The notes beneath the pieces were generated by a model. That model was not told the origin of the DNA. It did not search any database and worked only from the letters and a program-made list of their open reading frames with translations. Positions 12,949-22,401 of a stretch of DNA of 61,951 bases are shown piece after piece. The stretch lies in assembly GCA_943369755.1 (NCBI GenBank), contig CALROG020000022.1:1-61951 (forward strand), given 5' to 3'. The DNA comes from CALROG01 sp943369755. GTDB taxonomy: Bacteria > Pseudomonadota > Gammaproteobacteria > Burkholderiales > Burkholderiaceae_C. The translations under genes were made by a program, and so were the position numbers. Positions within the stretch are counted from its first letter, which is position 1. Every line of letters begins with the position of its first letter.

Positions 12949-14177
12949 TTGGGGTCCCGAGAATATGTCGAGTGGATGCCCGATTCTAAAGTCGCAGGTA
13001 CCCGCCGCCTGCCAATTTGCCAAGCCAACATCGCGCCACAGACTGCACACAAACCTGTGATCAAGCCTGTCCACTGCCACCCCCCGGAAACGCTGGCCAT
13101 CCAGCCGACCACAGGTGGCCCTACGAACTGGCCCAGCGAAGAGCATTGGTGCATCAAGCCGACGGTAGTGGACACGGTTCCGGCGTCCGGCGCGAGACGA
13201 ACGGACAGCGAGAACAAAGTGGCAGGGATCAGCCCTCCCAACATCGAAAACACCAGTACCGCGACGTAGCGGCCCATCGTGCCGACCCCTGGCAAGGTGG
13301 CAAACGCCACCACCGCGCCGAGCCCCATCGCGGCAAAGCCCCAATAAAGCAGCACATGGGGAGCCACCCCTCGTTGCAACAGCCGCCCGGAGGCGACGTT
13401 GCCGATGATGTTGACCGCCGCCGCAGCAGCGGTAAGCGTCGCCGCCAATCCGGCCGGTAGTTGGGCCTCGGCATAGATATACGGCAGGAAGCCGATCACC
13501 GCAAGCCACTGGCCAGAGTACATGGCGAAGGAAAGCGCCACGAGCCAGGGACCAGGCGACGCCAGGGTTCGAACCAGTCGCGAAGCGAAACCGGCGTTGG
13601 CGAGGGTTTGAAACGGAGCGAGCGTCAGATCAGGCGGCACCATCCATACCAGCGCCAGGGCCATCACCACGGAAACAGCCGCCAACCCCCACCACCAGTG
13701 TTGCCAGCCGAATGCAGCAATCAAGGGCGGTCCGCACAAAAGGGCCGTGGCAGTGCCAAGCGGCATATAGGCCCCCCAGAGTCCGAGCGTGGCGCTGATC
13801 TGCGTCAGCGACACCAGGCGGCGGATCAGGCTGGGTGCCGGCATGGCCACCATCAGAAAGCCTGCCCCTTCAATAGCCCGCAGCAGCATCAGGCCGGTCG
13901 AACCCGTAGCCCAGCCACCCGCCGCGCTCGCCAAACCGAGCAAAAGTGAGCCCGCAACCATGGTGCGGCGCAACCCCAGGCTGTCTGCAGCGAGGCCGAC
14001 GAGCAGCCCAAAACTCATCCCGGCCAGTTGGACGAGCGAAAGCAGGAAGCCGGCCTCGACAAGGGTGATGCCAAGGGCGTCGCGCAGCACCGGCAGTGCA
14101 GGCGACAGCTTGCCGACATGCAATGCAGCCGCAACGCCAGCCAGCACAACAACAAGCGCTGGTGATATCGGTTTCAT
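12945..14177 (-). CDS. MFS transporter (CynX/NimT-like)
   Basis: A 410-residue membrane protein with about 12 hydrophobic segments. The loop between helices 2 and 3 carries the major-facilitator pattern GLAADSLGLRRTMV (about residues 61-74). The general look (two six-helix halves, short loops) fits the cyanate/nitroimidazole-type MFS exporters, but the substrate is not predictable. Its start overlaps the dGTPase-like gene stop by 4 bp and its stop overlaps the DUF1415 start, forming a tight four-gene run dgt-MFS-DUF1415-methyltransferase. Confidence 0.85.
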   Translation of the reverse strand: MKPISPALVVVLAGVAAALHVGKLSPALPVLRDALGITLVEAGFLLSLVQLAGMSFGLLVGLAADSLGLRRTMVAGSLLLGLASAAGGWATGSTGLMLLRAIEGAGFLMVAMPAPSLIRRLVSLTQISATLGLWGAYMPLGTATALLCGPPLIAAFGWQHWWWGLAAVSVVMALALVWMVPPDLTLAPFQTLANAGFASRLVRTLASPGPWLVALSFAMYSGQWLAVIGFLPYIYAEAQLPAGLAATLTAAAAAVNIIGNVASGRLLQRGVAPHVLLYWGFAAMGLGAVVAFATLPGVGTMGRYVAVLVFSMLGGLIPATLFSLSVRLAPDAGTVSTTVGLMHQCSSLGQFVGPPVVGWMASVSGGWQWTGLITGLCAVCGAMLAWQIGRRRVPATLESGIHSTYSRDPK

Positions 14178-15316
14178 GGGCTCGCAGGATCGAACAGCCG
14201 GTGGCCCGTGAGGCGCGCATGTTCTCGTGCAGCGAATCGGTCAGTCATGCCGGCGATGTAGTCTGCGACAGCGCGAGGCGTGTCCGCTCGGGCGGCAAAA
14301 CCCGACTGCATTTCAGCAGGCGCAGCGCGGTATGCCGAAAACAGGTCGCGCACTACTTGCTGGGCCTGCAAGGTGGTCTGTGCGACCTGTACATGGCGAT
14401 AGAGGTTATGCAACAGAAACTGCTTGAGCTCGGCAGACTGATTGCGCATGACGGGGCTGAACCCGACAAATGGTGCCTGTCGCCGGGCCTCGTCCGCGCT
14501 GTGGGGCGGTCTCGCTGCAAGTGCAGCCCCGGTCGCATCGATGACGTCGTAGACCTGGGCGCTGAGCATTCGACGGATGGCCTCGTACAGCAGGCGGCGC
14601 CCCTTTAGCGCAGGGTGATCGATCAAGGCCTGGCGCCGGAACTTGTCAAACAACTCCACGCCTTCGAGCTGCTCCAGCGTGATCAAGCCTGAGCGCACAC
14701 CATCGTCAATGTCATGGGCGTTGTAGGCAACCTCGTCCGCCAGGTTGCATAGCTGCGCCTCCAGGCTGGGCTGAGTCCGGTCCAAAAAGCGCCGCCCGAC
14801 GCCGCCTGCATCTGCCGCCTCCAGGCGCTGCGCGTTGGCCTGCGAACAGTGCTTGAGAATACCTTCACGCGTTTCGAACGTCAGATTGAGGCCATCAAAC
14901 TGCGGGTACCGCTCTTCAAGAGAATCGACCACGCGCAGGCTCTGAAAGTTGTGTTCAAAACCACCGTGCTCGCGCATACACGCATTCAGCGCGTCCTGGC
15001 CCGCATGGCCAAACGGGGTATGCCCAAGGTCATGGGCGAGTGCGATGGCTTCAACCAGGTCTTCATTGAGCCGCAGCGCCCGGGCGATTGAACGCCCGAG
15101 CTGGGCCACCTCCAGCGAATGGGTCAACCGGGTACGAAACAAGTCGCCCTCATGGTTGAGGAACACCTGTGTCTTGTAGACCAGACGCCGAAACGCGGTG
15201 GAATGAACGATCCGGTCACGGTCGCGCTGAAACGCATTGCGGGTGGGTGCAGCGGGCTCGGCGTGCCGACGACCGCGCGATTGATCCGAATCGCAAGCGT
15301 ACTCAGCGAGTGTCAT
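14174..15316 (-). CDS. dgt: dGTP triphosphohydrolase-like HD protein
   Basis: A 380-residue HD-domain protein of the deoxyguanosinetriphosphatase-like family. The metal site residues are visible: RLTHSLEVAQLGR (first His) and ALAHDLGHTPFGHAG (HD pair) in the N-terminal half, then LADEVAYNAHDIDDGV (third Asp). These enzymes split dNTPs to deoxynucleoside and triphosphate. It follows aroB in the same direction, as is usual in Burkholderiales, with a 69-bp gap filled by a dispersed repeat. Confidence 0.9.
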   Translation of the reverse strand: MTLAEYACDSDQSRGRRHAEPAAPTRNAFQRDRDRIVHSTAFRRLVYKTQVFLNHEGDLFRTRLTHSLEVAQLGRSIARALRLNEDLVEAIALAHDLGHTPFGHAGQDALNACMREHGGFEHNFQSLRVVDSLEERYPQFDGLNLTFETREGILKHCSQANAQRLEAADAGGVGRRFLDRTQPSLEAQLCNLADEVAYNAHDIDDGVRSGLITLEQLEGVELFDKFRRQALIDHPALKGRRLLYEAIRRMLSAQVYDVIDATGAALAARPPHSADEARRQAPFVGFSPVMRNQSAELKQFLLHNLYRHVQVAQTTLQAQQVVRDLFSAYRAAPAEMQSGFAARADTPRAVADYIAGMTDRFAAREHARLTGHRLFDPASP

Positions 15317-15333
15317 GTAACACTGCGAAATAC

Positions 15334-15383
15334 GGCTATAGCCCGCATCAAATATTCGTCACCCACTATAAATTTCATAGCAA
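15334..15383 (+). repeat. Dispersed palindromic repeat, copy A (aroB-dgt gap)
   Basis: This segment starts GGCTATAGCCCGCAT and ends CACTATAAATTTCATAGCAA, the same layout as the copies at 35263 and 43275. It fills most of the gap between the aroB stop and the dgt start. The CTAT/ATAG arms can pair. Confidence 0.6.
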
Positions 15384-15385
15384 TT

Positions 15386-16492
15386 TCAGTCACAACACGC
15401 ATTGATCACTTCGCGCACCAAGGCGTCGGGGGCACCGCGCACCACTGCCTTACCGGGGCCATCAATCAGCACAAACTTGATCTCGCCGGCTTCTGACTTC
15501 TTGTCCAGACGCATCAGTTCCAGGTATCGGTCTGCTCCCAGCCTGGGGCCAAGGACCGGCAGACCGGCGCGCCTGATCAGGCTGGTCAGGCGCTGCACAA
15601 ATGCAGCGTCTACCAGACCGAGCCGGCAAGACAGAGTAGCGGCCATCACCATGCCGCATCCAACGCCCTCACCGTGCAGCCACTCGCCGTAGCCCATGCC
15701 CGCTTCTATCGCGTGACCAAAGGTATGCCCAAAGTTAAGGATGGCACGCAAGCCGGCTTCACGCTCGTCCTGCCCAACCACCCAGGCCTTGATTTCGCAG
15801 CTGCGCCGGATGGCGTGGGCAAGCGCCGCGGGCTGGCGTTGCAGCAAGGCGTCCAGGTTCTGTTCAATCCACACTAAAAAAGCGGTGTCTGCTATCGGCC
15901 CGTACTTGATCACCTCTGCCAGACCGGCGCCGAGTTCCCGCGCAGGCAACGTTTTCAGCGTATCGAGATCACAGACCACACGCAGCGGCTGGTAGAACGC
16001 GCCCACCATGTTCTTGCCCAGGGGGTGGTTGATGCCGGTCTTGCCACCAACGGAAGAATCAACTTGCGCCAACAGGGTAGTGGGCACCTGTACAAAGGAC
16101 ACACCTCGCATGTAACTGGCAGCTGCAAACCCGCTCATGTCTCCCACGACGCCGCCGCCCAGAGCGTAGATCACCGTCTTTCGGTCGCAGCCGTTGCCCA
16201 GCAAGGCGTCAAAGACCAGATTCAACGTCTGCCAGTTTTTGTGCGCTTCACCGTCCGGCAAAACCACCGTGTGGATCTGCATGTGTCGCAATTTCAAGGC
16301 CTGCTGCAGACGCTTGGCATAAAGCGGCGCAACCACACTGTTGCTGACAATCAGGGCACTGGAGGTACTGGGAAGGTCGCTCCAGGTTGACGTCGCATCA
16401 ATCAATCCGGCACCAATGTGAATCTGATAGCTGCGATCTCCTAGATCGATGGCTACGCGCTGCGGATGCGATTCTTGAGTTTCAGCTTGCAT
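15386..16492 (-). CDS. aroB: 3-dehydroquinate synthase
   Basis: A 368-residue enzyme of the shikimate pathway that turns DAHP into 3-dehydroquinate using NAD and Zn2+. Visible marks are the NAD-binding GGGVVGDMSGFAAASYMRG (about residues 111-129), the PTTLLAQVDSSVGGKTGIN segment with catalytic Lys, and the zinc ligands Glu in AEVIKYG and His in NFGHTFGHAIE and WLHGEGV. It lies 51 bp after aroK. The gene is intact; a repeat copy begins directly after its stop. Confidence 0.96.
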   Translation of the reverse strand: MQAETQESHPQRVAIDLGDRSYQIHIGAGLIDATSTWSDLPSTSSALIVSNSVVAPLYAKRLQQALKLRHMQIHTVVLPDGEAHKNWQTLNLVFDALLGNGCDRKTVIYALGGGVVGDMSGFAAASYMRGVSFVQVPTTLLAQVDSSVGGKTGINHPLGKNMVGAFYQPLRVVCDLDTLKTLPARELGAGLAEVIKYGPIADTAFLVWIEQNLDALLQRQPAALAHAIRRSCEIKAWVVGQDEREAGLRAILNFGHTFGHAIEAGMGYGEWLHGEGVGCGMVMAATLSCRLGLVDAAFVQRLTSLIRRAGLPVLGPRLGADRYLELMRLDKKSEAGEIKFVLIDGPGKAVVRGAPDALVREVINACCD

Positions 16493-16543
16493 ACCCCCAA
16501 GTTTAGGGCCCTCGGCTACAGCCTCACGCGCCGCATGACCCGT

Positions 16544-17065
16544 TCACCGGTGAACCAGCCCCGCGAGTTCAAGTTGCATAACGATCATGTTGACCAGCGT
16601 TGAAATCGAGGGGCGACCAGTTTCGATCACGAAATGGGCCGTCTCCCGGTACAACGGGTCCCGCACCGCATGCAACTCTCGCAGCCGCTCCAGCGGGTCG
16701 GCCACCTGCAACAGCGGCCGCTGGGTGTCGTGGCGAAGCCGACGGTACACCTCCTCGGGCGACGAATGTAGGTAGACCACCTGGCAGCGACTGCGTAAAT
16801 TTTCGCGGTTGGCAGGCCGCAAAACGGCACCACCGCCAGTGGACAGAACGCCGTGGCTGCCTTGCGTCAGCTCGTCCAGAACAATTGTTTCAAAGTCCCG
16901 AAACCGCTCTTCGCCTTCGCTCTCGAAAAACGTCTTGATGGAACACCCGAGGCGTTGTTCTATCTGGTGGTCCGAATCGAAGAAATTCTCGTCGAGACGG
17001 CGCGCCAGTTGCCGACCTACGGTGGATTTACCAGAGCCAGGCAGGCCAACAAGCGCGACCAGCAT
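16544..17065 (-). CDS. aroK: Shikimate kinase
   Basis: A 173-residue P-loop kinase that phosphorylates shikimate at the 3-position. Walker A is GLPGSGKST (residues 7-15), the shikimate-binding DSDHQIEQ follows at about residue 31, STGGGAVLR carries the GGG substrate loop, and the lid Arg sits in DTQRPLL. It is 21 bp downstream of the Ig-like lipoprotein gene and upstream of aroB, so it probably rides on the pil message. Confidence 0.95.
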   Translation of the reverse strand: MLVALVGLPGSGKSTVGRQLARRLDENFFDSDHQIEQRLGCSIKTFFESEGEERFRDFETIVLDELTQGSHGVLSTGGGAVLRPANRENLRSRCQVVYLHSSPEEVYRRLRHDTQRPLLQVADPLERLRELHAVRDPLYRETAHFVIETGRPSISTLVNMIVMQLELAGLVHR

Positions 17066-17086
17066 TTGCGGGCAACCAAAGTTTAA

Positions 17087-19012
17087 CTAGAGCGTGAAGT
17101 CCCTTGACGATACCGTGCCCAACGGTGACGTCACGCGCACTGTGATTCGATCTCCGGAAGCCCCCGTGATGCACTTGGAGGTCGAGATAATAAATCTGGT
17201 CGTTCCCAAAGTATTGGGAATAGCCGAAATTGGCAGATTTGCCGTACACCCGCTATTGCTGGCCGAGGTGACGATCACAGAAATTGCGCTCCCCCCCGCG
17301 AGACTATTCCCATTGGTGTCAGCAAGCGTTACGTCCAAGCTACCCAAGGTAGCCGTACCTGCACCTGTGCTTGTGTACGTCCCCGTAATAGAGGCAGCAC
17401 TGGTTGAAAAAATGACCATTGCCTGCGCCCGTACATCAACCGTACCCCACACACCATCACAGGTATTGAGTCGGCCATTGGTGCCTCCGGTGCAGGCGAC
17501 AGCGCCTGCGCGCGGAACACTGAACTCACCAGAATCGTACACCCCACTATCGTTATCGTCTCTGTAGGCGTTTCCGAGATCGGTGAAGGCCTCGCCCGCG
17601 TCATATGTATTGTTGAAGTTCGAATCCACAAAATCCTCTTCGCCGGGCACATAGGCGAGCACTGCAACTCGCCCGTCCGTTGGACGAGTACCTTGAGAGC
17701 GAAGCGCCACCTTGCACGACGATGCCCCACCCGAGGTAACGCAACTTGCCGGAATCATCACGCCCGACTCGGCAACAAAGTTGACCTGCGTTCCATCCGG
17801 GACCGGGTTGCCTTGCCGGTCTGCAAGTGACATGGTTATATCGGTGGTCTGCCCATCCACGTTAAAGCCTTCAATCGCCAACTTGGTTGCGGCAATACTG
17901 GCTTTGGATTGAACTGCCCGGCCAGAGGCTACTGTCAATGCATTGGAGTTGGCGACAATGCCTGTGTTGGAGGTAAGGACCGCACGCACCTGGACCGATG
18001 TCGGCACGGTGCCGCCGAACACGGCAACCGAAATCAGGCCATTCGCATCACTGGTCAGTGTAATCGGGGAAAAATTGCCCACCGTGTTGAGCGACACACC
18101 CGTACCGCTATTGGTAATCATGGACAGTTGAACAGACTGATTTTGAAGCGCTGTGCCGGCAGAATCCACGACTTTGAAGCTCAACGCGGATTGCGTTGGA
18201 CCTACCGACCCTGCCAGATAAATGAGCTGCGGTGTTGCGGAGACAAACTGAATGTTTGTCGCTTGCGGTGCCAAGACCGCAATCGTGCCTTGAATCCCAA
18301 CTGCTCCTGGGGCCGACGCTGAAATGGAAACGTTGCTTCCGGCACAAGTCAAATTATTCGCGGAATAGGTACTTGATGCCTTGCCCGTGTTATCAGTGGT
18401 CACAGTGACTGGATTGACTGCACCACAACTTGCCTGGAAGCTAACCTGTATAGGCGTGTTCGTCGCGGGAGCCCCGTTAACGGTTGCAACAACAGAAATC
18501 GCCCGGTTTCCAAAAGCAGCAAGCGCACCACTTCCCACGTCCAAAGTGGTCAAGCCAACGTTGGAGGCGGACAGTTGGTAGTCAAAAGATGCCGCCAAAG
18601 CCGCCGCGCCAACCGTTGCAGCGGCGTTCAAGGTACCCGCCCCTGCCGCTGTAAGCGCCGCCGGGCTGACCTGAATCACCGCGACACCCGCGGCGTCGGT
18701 CAAAACCTGTCCGGACGCCGGGCTGAACAAGATGAGCGTCGAATTTCCTGTAAAAGTGACCAGTCGCCCTGCGACGGGCAGACCGGCAGAATCCTTGACT
18801 GTCGCCCTGGCGGTAGCACCAGTTCCGCTGACCGAGTTCGTAGCGGCGTTGGCTGCATTGCGCAACTCAAGCACGAGGGTTGGCGTCCCTGACGTAGTCG
18901 CGGAGCCCGAGCCTGAACTGCCCGTAGTGGTCCCAGAACTGCCCCCACCGCCTCCGCACGCTGCAACAACTGACGCCAGTGCCAACGCGATCAAAAACTT
19001 CAAATAGTGCAT
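17087..19012 (-). CDS. Secreted Ig-like repeat lipoprotein with EF-hand-like loops
   Basis: A 641-residue protein with a lipoprotein signal peptide (lipobox VAAC, Cys19), then a Gly/Ser/Thr linker, then repeated bacterial Ig-like (Big_1/invasin type) modules: phrases such as VKDSAGLPVAGRLVTFT, TDAAGVAVIQVSP and LADRQGNPVPDGTQVNF recur roughly every 100 residues. Near residues 465-500 two 12-residue loops, DSNFNNTYDAGE and DDNDSGVYDSGE, fit the EF-hand calcium pattern. No enzyme motif is visible. The gene starts 33 bp after pilQ and ends 21 bp before aroK, all in one direction, so it belongs to the pil-aro transcription unit. A cell-surface adhesion or pilus-linked role is an inference from position and fold. 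Confidence 0.8.
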   Translation of the reverse strand: MHYLKFLIALALASVVAACGGGGGSSGTTTGSSGSGSATTSGTPTLVLELRNAANAATNSVSGTGATARATVKDSAGLPVAGRLVTFTGNSTLILFSPASGQVLTDAAGVAVIQVSPAALTAAGAGTLNAAATVGAAALAASFDYQLSASNVGLTTLDVGSGALAAFGNRAISVVATVNGAPATNTPIQVSFQASCGAVNPVTVTTDNTGKASSTYSANNLTCAGSNVSISASAPGAVGIQGTIAVLAPQATNIQFVSATPQLIYLAGSVGPTQSALSFKVVDSAGTALQNQSVQLSMITNSGTGVSLNTVGNFSPITLTSDANGLISVAVFGGTVPTSVQVRAVLTSNTGIVANSNALTVASGRAVQSKASIAATKLAIEGFNVDGQTTDITMSLADRQGNPVPDGTQVNFVAESGVMIPASCVTSGGASSCKVALRSQGTRPTDGRVAVLAYVPGEEDFVDSNFNNTYDAGEAFTDLGNAYRDDNDSGVYDSGEFSVPRAGAVACTGGTNGRLNTCDGVWGTVDVRAQAMVIFSTSAASITGTYTSTGAGTATLGSLDVTLADTNGNSLAGGSAISVIVTSASNSGCTANLPISAIPNTLGTTRFIISTSKCITGASGDRITVRVTSPLGTVSSRDFTL

Positions 19013-19045
19013 CTTGTTTGCCTTCTGCTATTAACTGACGTCCGC

Positions 19046-21181
19046 TCAACGCGCAGCGGATCGATCCGAGATCATCTTGGGTGTAATGAAAACCAGCATC
19101 TCTTGCTTGTTGGAAGACCGTTGCCGACTCTTGAACAAATTCCCTACACCAGGCAAGTCACCCAGTACTGGAACTTTGGATTCGTTTTCAGTCTCATTGA
19201 GTTCGAAAATGCCACCGATCACCACGGTTCCGCCATTTTCAACCAGAACCTGGGTCTTGATGTGCTTGGTATTGATCGCAATGCCAGCAGCCGTCGTCTC
19301 GCCTCGACTATCCTTATTGATATCAAGATCCAAAATGATATTGCCCTCGGGGGTAATCTGCGGGGTTACTTCAAGCTTCAGCGTAGCCCGCCGAAACGCA
19401 ACCGCCGTCGCGCCACTTGACGTCGCTTGTTGATATGGGAACTCCGTACCCTGCTCGATCATGGCCTTGGTTTGATCTGCTGTCACGATGCGTGGACTTG
19501 ACACCAGTTTGCCCTTGCCGTCTGCTTCCAAAGCCGAGAGTTCAAGATTCAGAAAGCGATTGGCTGCGGAACTGAACAAGGAAATCGCGAACGAAGCCGC
19601 GTTATAGCCCCCCTGGCCTACAGCAGGCAAGTTGACGAACGTTGTATTGGTGGTATCCAAACCTCCGGCACTTTCCCCTGTAGTCCCAGAGACTGCGTTA
19701 TATGTTCCACCTAGCGCCAGCCGATTGGCACCCCCAATCGAGTACCCCGAGTCACCACCCCGCAAGCCACGAAGATCACTCCCACCCAACCTGACGCCCA
19801 GCGATTTTCCGAACGTGTCTGACGCTTCCACGATGCGGGCCTCGATCAAAACCTGCCGTACCGCGATATCAAGCTTGGCAATAAGCTGCTGCACCTGTTC
19901 AAGGCGCGCCCCGACATCGGTAACGAATACCTGATTCGTCCGCGGCTCCGCGATCACGCTGCCTCGTGAACTAAGTATCCGGGATGCTGTTGGACTCGCT
20001 GCACCGCCACCTGTCAATTGGGTCGCGATATCGGCGGCTTTGGTGTAGTTCAGCTGGAACGCCTGGGTACGAACCGGCTCAAGACTCTGGATCGCGGCCT
20101 TCGATTCAAGTTCGAGCTTTTCTTTGGCTGAAATCTCTTCCTTGGGCGCAATCCACAGCACATTACCGGATTTACGCATGCCAAGACCTTTGGCCTGAAG
20201 GATGATCTCTAGCGCCTGGTCCCACGGCACATCTTTGAGGCGAAGCGTCACCGCGCCTGACACGGAGTCAGACGTCACAATATTGAAGTTCGTGAAGTCG
20301 GCGATGACCTGCAAAAGAGAACGCACTTCGATGTTCTGGAAGTTCAAAGAGAGCTTTTCACCAGTGAACCCAGGGCCCTGAGTCAGCTTGGTGGGGTCAA
20401 GCTTTTGTTGCCTCACTTCAACGACAAACTGGTTGTCGCTCTGGTATGCGCTGTGCTCCCACAAGCCTTTGGGCTCGATCACAATCCGGACACGATCGCC
20501 CGCCTGAAACGTAGTCACCGATTGAACGGGTGTACCAAAATCTGAAACATCAAGGCGCCGGCGCAGGCCTTCAGGCAGTGACGACTTGAGGAACTCCACC
20601 ACCAAATTCTGTCCTTGCTGCCGAATGTCCACGCCTACCTGGTTGTTGGCCAGATCAACCACAATCCGGCCTGAACTGTCTGCGCCACGACGAAAATCCA
20701 GATCCTTGATTGGCTGAGCATCTCGATTTCGGTTCTCGGCGAACGCCGCACCCCCGGGGACTGCCGCCGCAGCGCCGACCACCCCGTCCAGCAAGACAAG
20801 AAGGGACTTTCCTTCTATCTGGGCCTTGTAACTGGCGGGCGCCTTCAAATTGAGAACCAAACGGGTCCGCTCGCCGGCTTGAACGACATTCACAGAGCGG
20901 AGATTGCCTTGATTGATTTCCACTGCGGAGCGTCCGAGGCCGTTGGAAACACCGGGGAAGTCAAGCGCGATGCGCGCAGGTGCCTGAACGACAAAGCCGG
21001 CCGGCAGCGCCGCAAGCGGCTGGGCGAACTCGATCCGTACAACTTCACTGCCCCCCTGGATCGAACCAGACACCGATTGCACCGTATTCTGTGCGTGAAC
21101 AGAAATACACAGAAGTCCGATGGGCACCGCAAGCGCAGCGTTTTGAACCCACCGCCATAGTATCCAGTTCTGCTTGTTCAT
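19046..21181 (-). CDS. pilQ: Type IV pilus secretin PilQ
   Basis: A 711-residue secretin that forms the outer-membrane gate for the pilus. Order: signal peptide ending AHA near residue 31, two AMIN peptidoglycan-binding domains (about 35-115 and 155-230), secretin/TonB short domain (LSLNFQNIEVRSLLQVIADFT, about 273-293), N1 domain, then the secretin core with EARIVEASDTFGKSLGVRLG and the C-terminal QVLVENGGTVVIGGIFE. It overlaps the pilP stop by 4 bp and lies at the end of pilMNOPQ. Full length. Confidence 0.96.
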   Translation of the reverse strand: MNKQNWILWRWVQNAALAVPIGLLCISVHAQNTVQSVSGSIQGGSEVVRIEFAQPLAALPAGFVVQAPARIALDFPGVSNGLGRSAVEINQGNLRSVNVVQAGERTRLVLNLKAPASYKAQIEGKSLLVLLDGVVGAAAAVPGGAAFAENRNRDAQPIKDLDFRRGADSSGRIVVDLANNQVGVDIRQQGQNLVVEFLKSSLPEGLRRRLDVSDFGTPVQSVTTFQAGDRVRIVIEPKGLWEHSAYQSDNQFVVEVRQQKLDPTKLTQGPGFTGEKLSLNFQNIEVRSLLQVIADFTNFNIVTSDSVSGAVTLRLKDVPWDQALEIILQAKGLGMRKSGNVLWIAPKEEISAKEKLELESKAAIQSLEPVRTQAFQLNYTKAADIATQLTGGGAASPTASRILSSRGSVIAEPRTNQVFVTDVGARLEQVQQLIAKLDIAVRQVLIEARIVEASDTFGKSLGVRLGGSDLRGLRGGDSGYSIGGANRLALGGTYNAVSGTTGESAGGLDTTNTTFVNLPAVGQGGYNAASFAISLFSSAANRFLNLELSALEADGKGKLVSSPRIVTADQTKAMIEQGTEFPYQQATSSGATAVAFRRATLKLEVTPQITPEGNIILDLDINKDSRGETTAAGIAINTKHIKTQVLVENGGTVVIGGIFELNETENESKVPVLGDLPGVGNLFKSRQRSSNKQEMLVFITPKMISDRSAAR

Positions 21182-21723
21182 TTTGTCGACCCCTCTTGCA
21201 GCTGCAATGTGGCTTTACGTTCGATCCATTCACCGCCCGTGTCCTGCACAATTTCACGCAGCACAATCTCGGCCTCACCAATTTTCACGATCCGGCCGTA
21301 GTTCTGTCCCAGATAGCTGCCAGAACGTACCTGGTACAAGAGGTTGTCCACCCGAAGCAGAGCGACTGGCTGGCCGGCTTTGATCAGACTGCCAACCATG
21401 GTCATACCGTCCAGCGGGTAAGCCTCCAGTGCTTCCTTGCGCCGCGCCAATTCTGGCGTAATCAGGCCTGTAGATGACGATGACTGAGCAGCTTCCCGCT
21501 TCAATGCTTGAGTCAATTTTTGGTTGCTAAATGGCTCTGTGAGCACTTCCTCGGTGTAGCTCTGTGGCGAGAATTTCTTCGGTTCGGGAATCGGCTCCAC
21601 TTTGGCCTTGGTGGCAGCCCGCTGCCCTGACATCCAGCTCACCAGGTTTTCTTGTCCGGACGCGCCGCATCCAGCAAGTAACACGCTGAAGCAACAAATT
21701 ACGGCAATACGATTCTTGTTCAT
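21178..21723 (-). CDS. pilP: Type IV pilus assembly lipoprotein PilP
   Basis: A 181-residue lipoprotein (lipobox LLAGC, Cys19) with a low-complexity Pro/Lys stretch followed by the PilP HR beta domain (TMVGSLIKAGQPVALLRVDN and YLGQNYGRIVKIGEAEI). PilP links the inner-membrane PilMNO platform to the PilQ secretin. Start and stop overlap pilO and pilQ by 4 bp each. Confidence 0.94.
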   Translation of the reverse strand: MNKNRIAVICCFSVLLAGCGASGQENLVSWMSGQRAATKAKVEPIPEPKKFSPQSYTEEVLTEPFSNQKLTQALKREAAQSSSSTGLITPELARRKEALEAYPLDGMTMVGSLIKAGQPVALLRVDNLLYQVRSGSYLGQNYGRIVKIGEAEIVLREIVQDTGGEWIERKATLQLQEGSTK

Positions 21724-22397
21724 TTCTTCGCGCCCGCCGGGCCTGTAGCCTTGCGTTGAGACGATACCTCGTCCTTGTCCAAGTACCTAAACGTCTTCGC
21801 CGTGGCATCCATTACCAGCCCGGAGTCTCGCCCGAGCGGCGTAATGGAAAGATTGTTCAACGTAACGATCCGCGATAGGTTGGCGATGTCGGAGGCAAAA
21901 GCGCCCATATCGTGATACCGACCTGTGACGCGCAATGTGATTGGAAGTTCAGCGTAGTACTCCTTAACGACCACTTGCCCTGGCCGAAACAAATCAAACT
22001 GTAGACTTCGACCCAGGCCTGCCTGATTAATGTCGGAGAGCAATGCATCCATCTCAGCCTTACTCGGCAGCTGCTTCTCCAGTTGCGTAACGTACTGCTG
22101 AACCTGCTCGCGCTGCTTCTTGAGTGCGTCCAGGTTGACCGCCTGCGCGAGTTTCTTCCTGAAGTCCTCACGCAATTGCGTTTCCTTCGACCGCTCCGCC
22201 TGCAACTCAGCATCAGAACCACTGAGCCAGACGAACCATAATCCAACAACGATTGCAGCCATCAGGGCGATACAGGCCGCATAACGTGGCAATGCCGGCC
22301 ACGATGCCGGGTCATTGGGATTGAGACCCTTGAATTGGGAGAGCAGGCCTTCTTGCAAAGCCGCAAAGTCGATCTTTGGAAACGAAATAGTAGCCAT
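21720..22397 (-). CDS. pilO: Type IV pilus inner-membrane protein PilO
   Basis: A 225-residue bitopic protein: short cytoplasmic tail, one membrane helix (about residues 38-58), a coiled-coil (about 62-115, rich in Glu, Gln and Lys) and a ferredoxin-like periplasmic domain. It pairs with PilN in the alignment complex. I start at the ATG at 22397 (MATISFPKIDFAAL) because it is 4 bp after the pilN stop; the longer open frame upstream runs into pilN and lacks PilO features. Confidence 0.92.
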   Translation of the reverse strand: MATISFPKIDFAALQEGLLSQFKGLNPNDPASWPALPRYAACIALMAAIVVGLWFVWLSGSDAELQAERSKETQLREDFRKKLAQAVNLDALKKQREQVQQYVTQLEKQLPSKAEMDALLSDINQAGLGRSLQFDLFRPGQVVVKEYYAELPITLRVTGRYHDMGAFASDIANLSRIVTLNNLSITPLGRDSGLVMDATAKTFRYLDKDEVSSQRKATGPAGAKK

Positions 22398-22401
22398 GGC
22401 G

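Noticed and set aside
12394..13509. A 371-residue version of the DUF1415 gene
   Set aside because: The first half runs antisense-like through the MFS gene in another frame and has Arg/Gly-rich junk; the GTG overlapping the MFS stop gives the family length.
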